DNA from: Phycisphaerae bacterium | GTDB taxonomy: Bacteria > Planctomycetota > Phycisphaerae > Sedimentisphaerales > Anaerobacaceae | Direction: 5' to 3' | Assembly: GCA_030602845.1 (NCBI GenBank) | Contig: JAUVYZ010000159.1 | Location: forward strand, 1 to 5,429 | DNA: 5,429 bases | Shown: positions 5,088-5,429 of the stretch, piece after piece | How the letters are laid out: every line of letters starts with the position of its first letter | Position numbering within the stretch: position 1 is the stretch's first letter | Translations under genes and position numbers: made by a program | The notes under the pieces: model-generated | Told to the model about the DNA's origin: nothing | The model's input: only the letters and a program-made list of their open reading frames with translations | Databases searched by the model: none

Positions 5088-5429
5088 TTATTTGGATACA
5101 AAAGGTGATAGTTCGCGGAGGCGGTTGATGACGGCGGGTATTTTTTCGATTGTGTAATCGACTTCCTCTTCGGTGTTGTATCTGCTTAAGCTGAATCGAA
5201 TCGAGCCGTGGGCGGCGGTGAAGGGGACACCCATCGCCCGCAAGACGTGAGATGGCTCGAGTGAGCCGGAGGTGCAGGCGGAGCCGCTGCTGGCGCAAAT
5301 GCCGTATTTGTCGAGCATAAGCAGAATCGCTTCGCCCTCGATGTACTCGAAGCTGATATTAGTCGTATTGGGCAGGCGATTATCCTTGTCGCCGTTGAGC
5401 TGAGAGCCGGGACACTTTTCCAAAATCTC
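5088..5429 (-). CDS. Cysteine desulfurase, NifS/IscS type, C-terminal part (5' end outside window)
   Basis: This PLP enzyme takes sulfur from L-cysteine, releasing alanine and holding a persulfide for Fe-S cluster or thio-cofactor assembly in the cytoplasm. The frame is open to the window edge, so 113 C-terminal residues of about 390-400 are seen; the TTG at 5423 is internal. Visible motifs are PGSQLNG and RLPNTTNISF, the EGEAILLMLD helix, and the active-site loop SSGSACTSGSLEPSHVLRA, with the persulfide cysteine encoded at 5274-5276. After it come AHGSIRFSLSRYNTEEEVDY and a C-terminal helix ending LRELSPFVSK. This loop is the long, flexible class I type, not the SufS type. The PLP lysine is upstream of the window. 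Whether it is a housekeeping IscS or a NifS cannot be decided from this part, so no symbol is given. It precedes the small membrane protein gene on the same strand. Confidence 0.95.
   Translation of the reverse strand, partial: EILEKCPGSQLNGDKDNRLPNTTNISFEYIEGEAILLMLDKYGICASSGSACTSGSLEPSHVLRAMGVPFTAAHGSIRFSLSRYNTEEEVDYTIEKIPAVINRLRELSPFVSK

Noticed and set aside
5044..5298. Minus-strand open frame of 84 codons
   Set aside because: Out-of-frame shadow of the cysteine desulfurase, rich in Arg/His/Gln with no family features.

Overview
The window looks like a bacterial chromosome fragment with moderate GC, most likely from the Planctomycetota (Phycisphaerae/Sedimentisphaerales-like). That placement is an inference. 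It rests on the type of GspG-like pseudopilin, the lineage-style uncharacterised membrane protein, and intergenic gaps filled with short dispersed repeats of kinds I remember from such genomes. No phage, transposase, CRISPR or complete mobile element is visible.

Layout, left to right. (1) The 3' two thirds of proB (glutamate 5-kinase with its PUA domain, + strand, cut by the left edge); its stop codon sits at the edge of a short tandem repeat. (2) A pseudopilin-like protein (893-1330, +) whose prepilin-peptidase signal is degenerate. (3) A 200-residue polytopic membrane protein (1469-2071, +) with its own strong sigma70-type promoter. (4) A long secreted protein (2158-4107, +) with a signal peptide, an Ig-like/carboxypeptidase-regulatory-like domain and a C-terminal HExxH zinc-peptidase-like domain, again with its own promoter. 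(5) A gene-poor stretch (4108-4674) built of dispersed repeats around a complete tRNA-Leu(CAA) gene with a near-consensus promoter. (6) On the minus strand, the C-terminal part of a NifS/IscS-type cysteine desulfurase (cut by the right edge), followed by a small three-helix membrane protein and a good minus-strand intrinsic terminator.

The genes do not form one pathway. proB is proline biosynthesis, the desulfurase feeds Fe-S cluster or thio-cofactor assembly, and the three middle + strand genes are cell-envelope or secretion related but appear to be separate transcription units. I do not see a clear new multi-gene system. The points most worth a second look are the pseudopilin lacking both Gly(-1) and Glu(+5), the secreted peptidase whose HExxH motif can be read as gluzincin or metzincin, the two partial tRNA-like sequences, and the repeat pair that contributes promoter elements.
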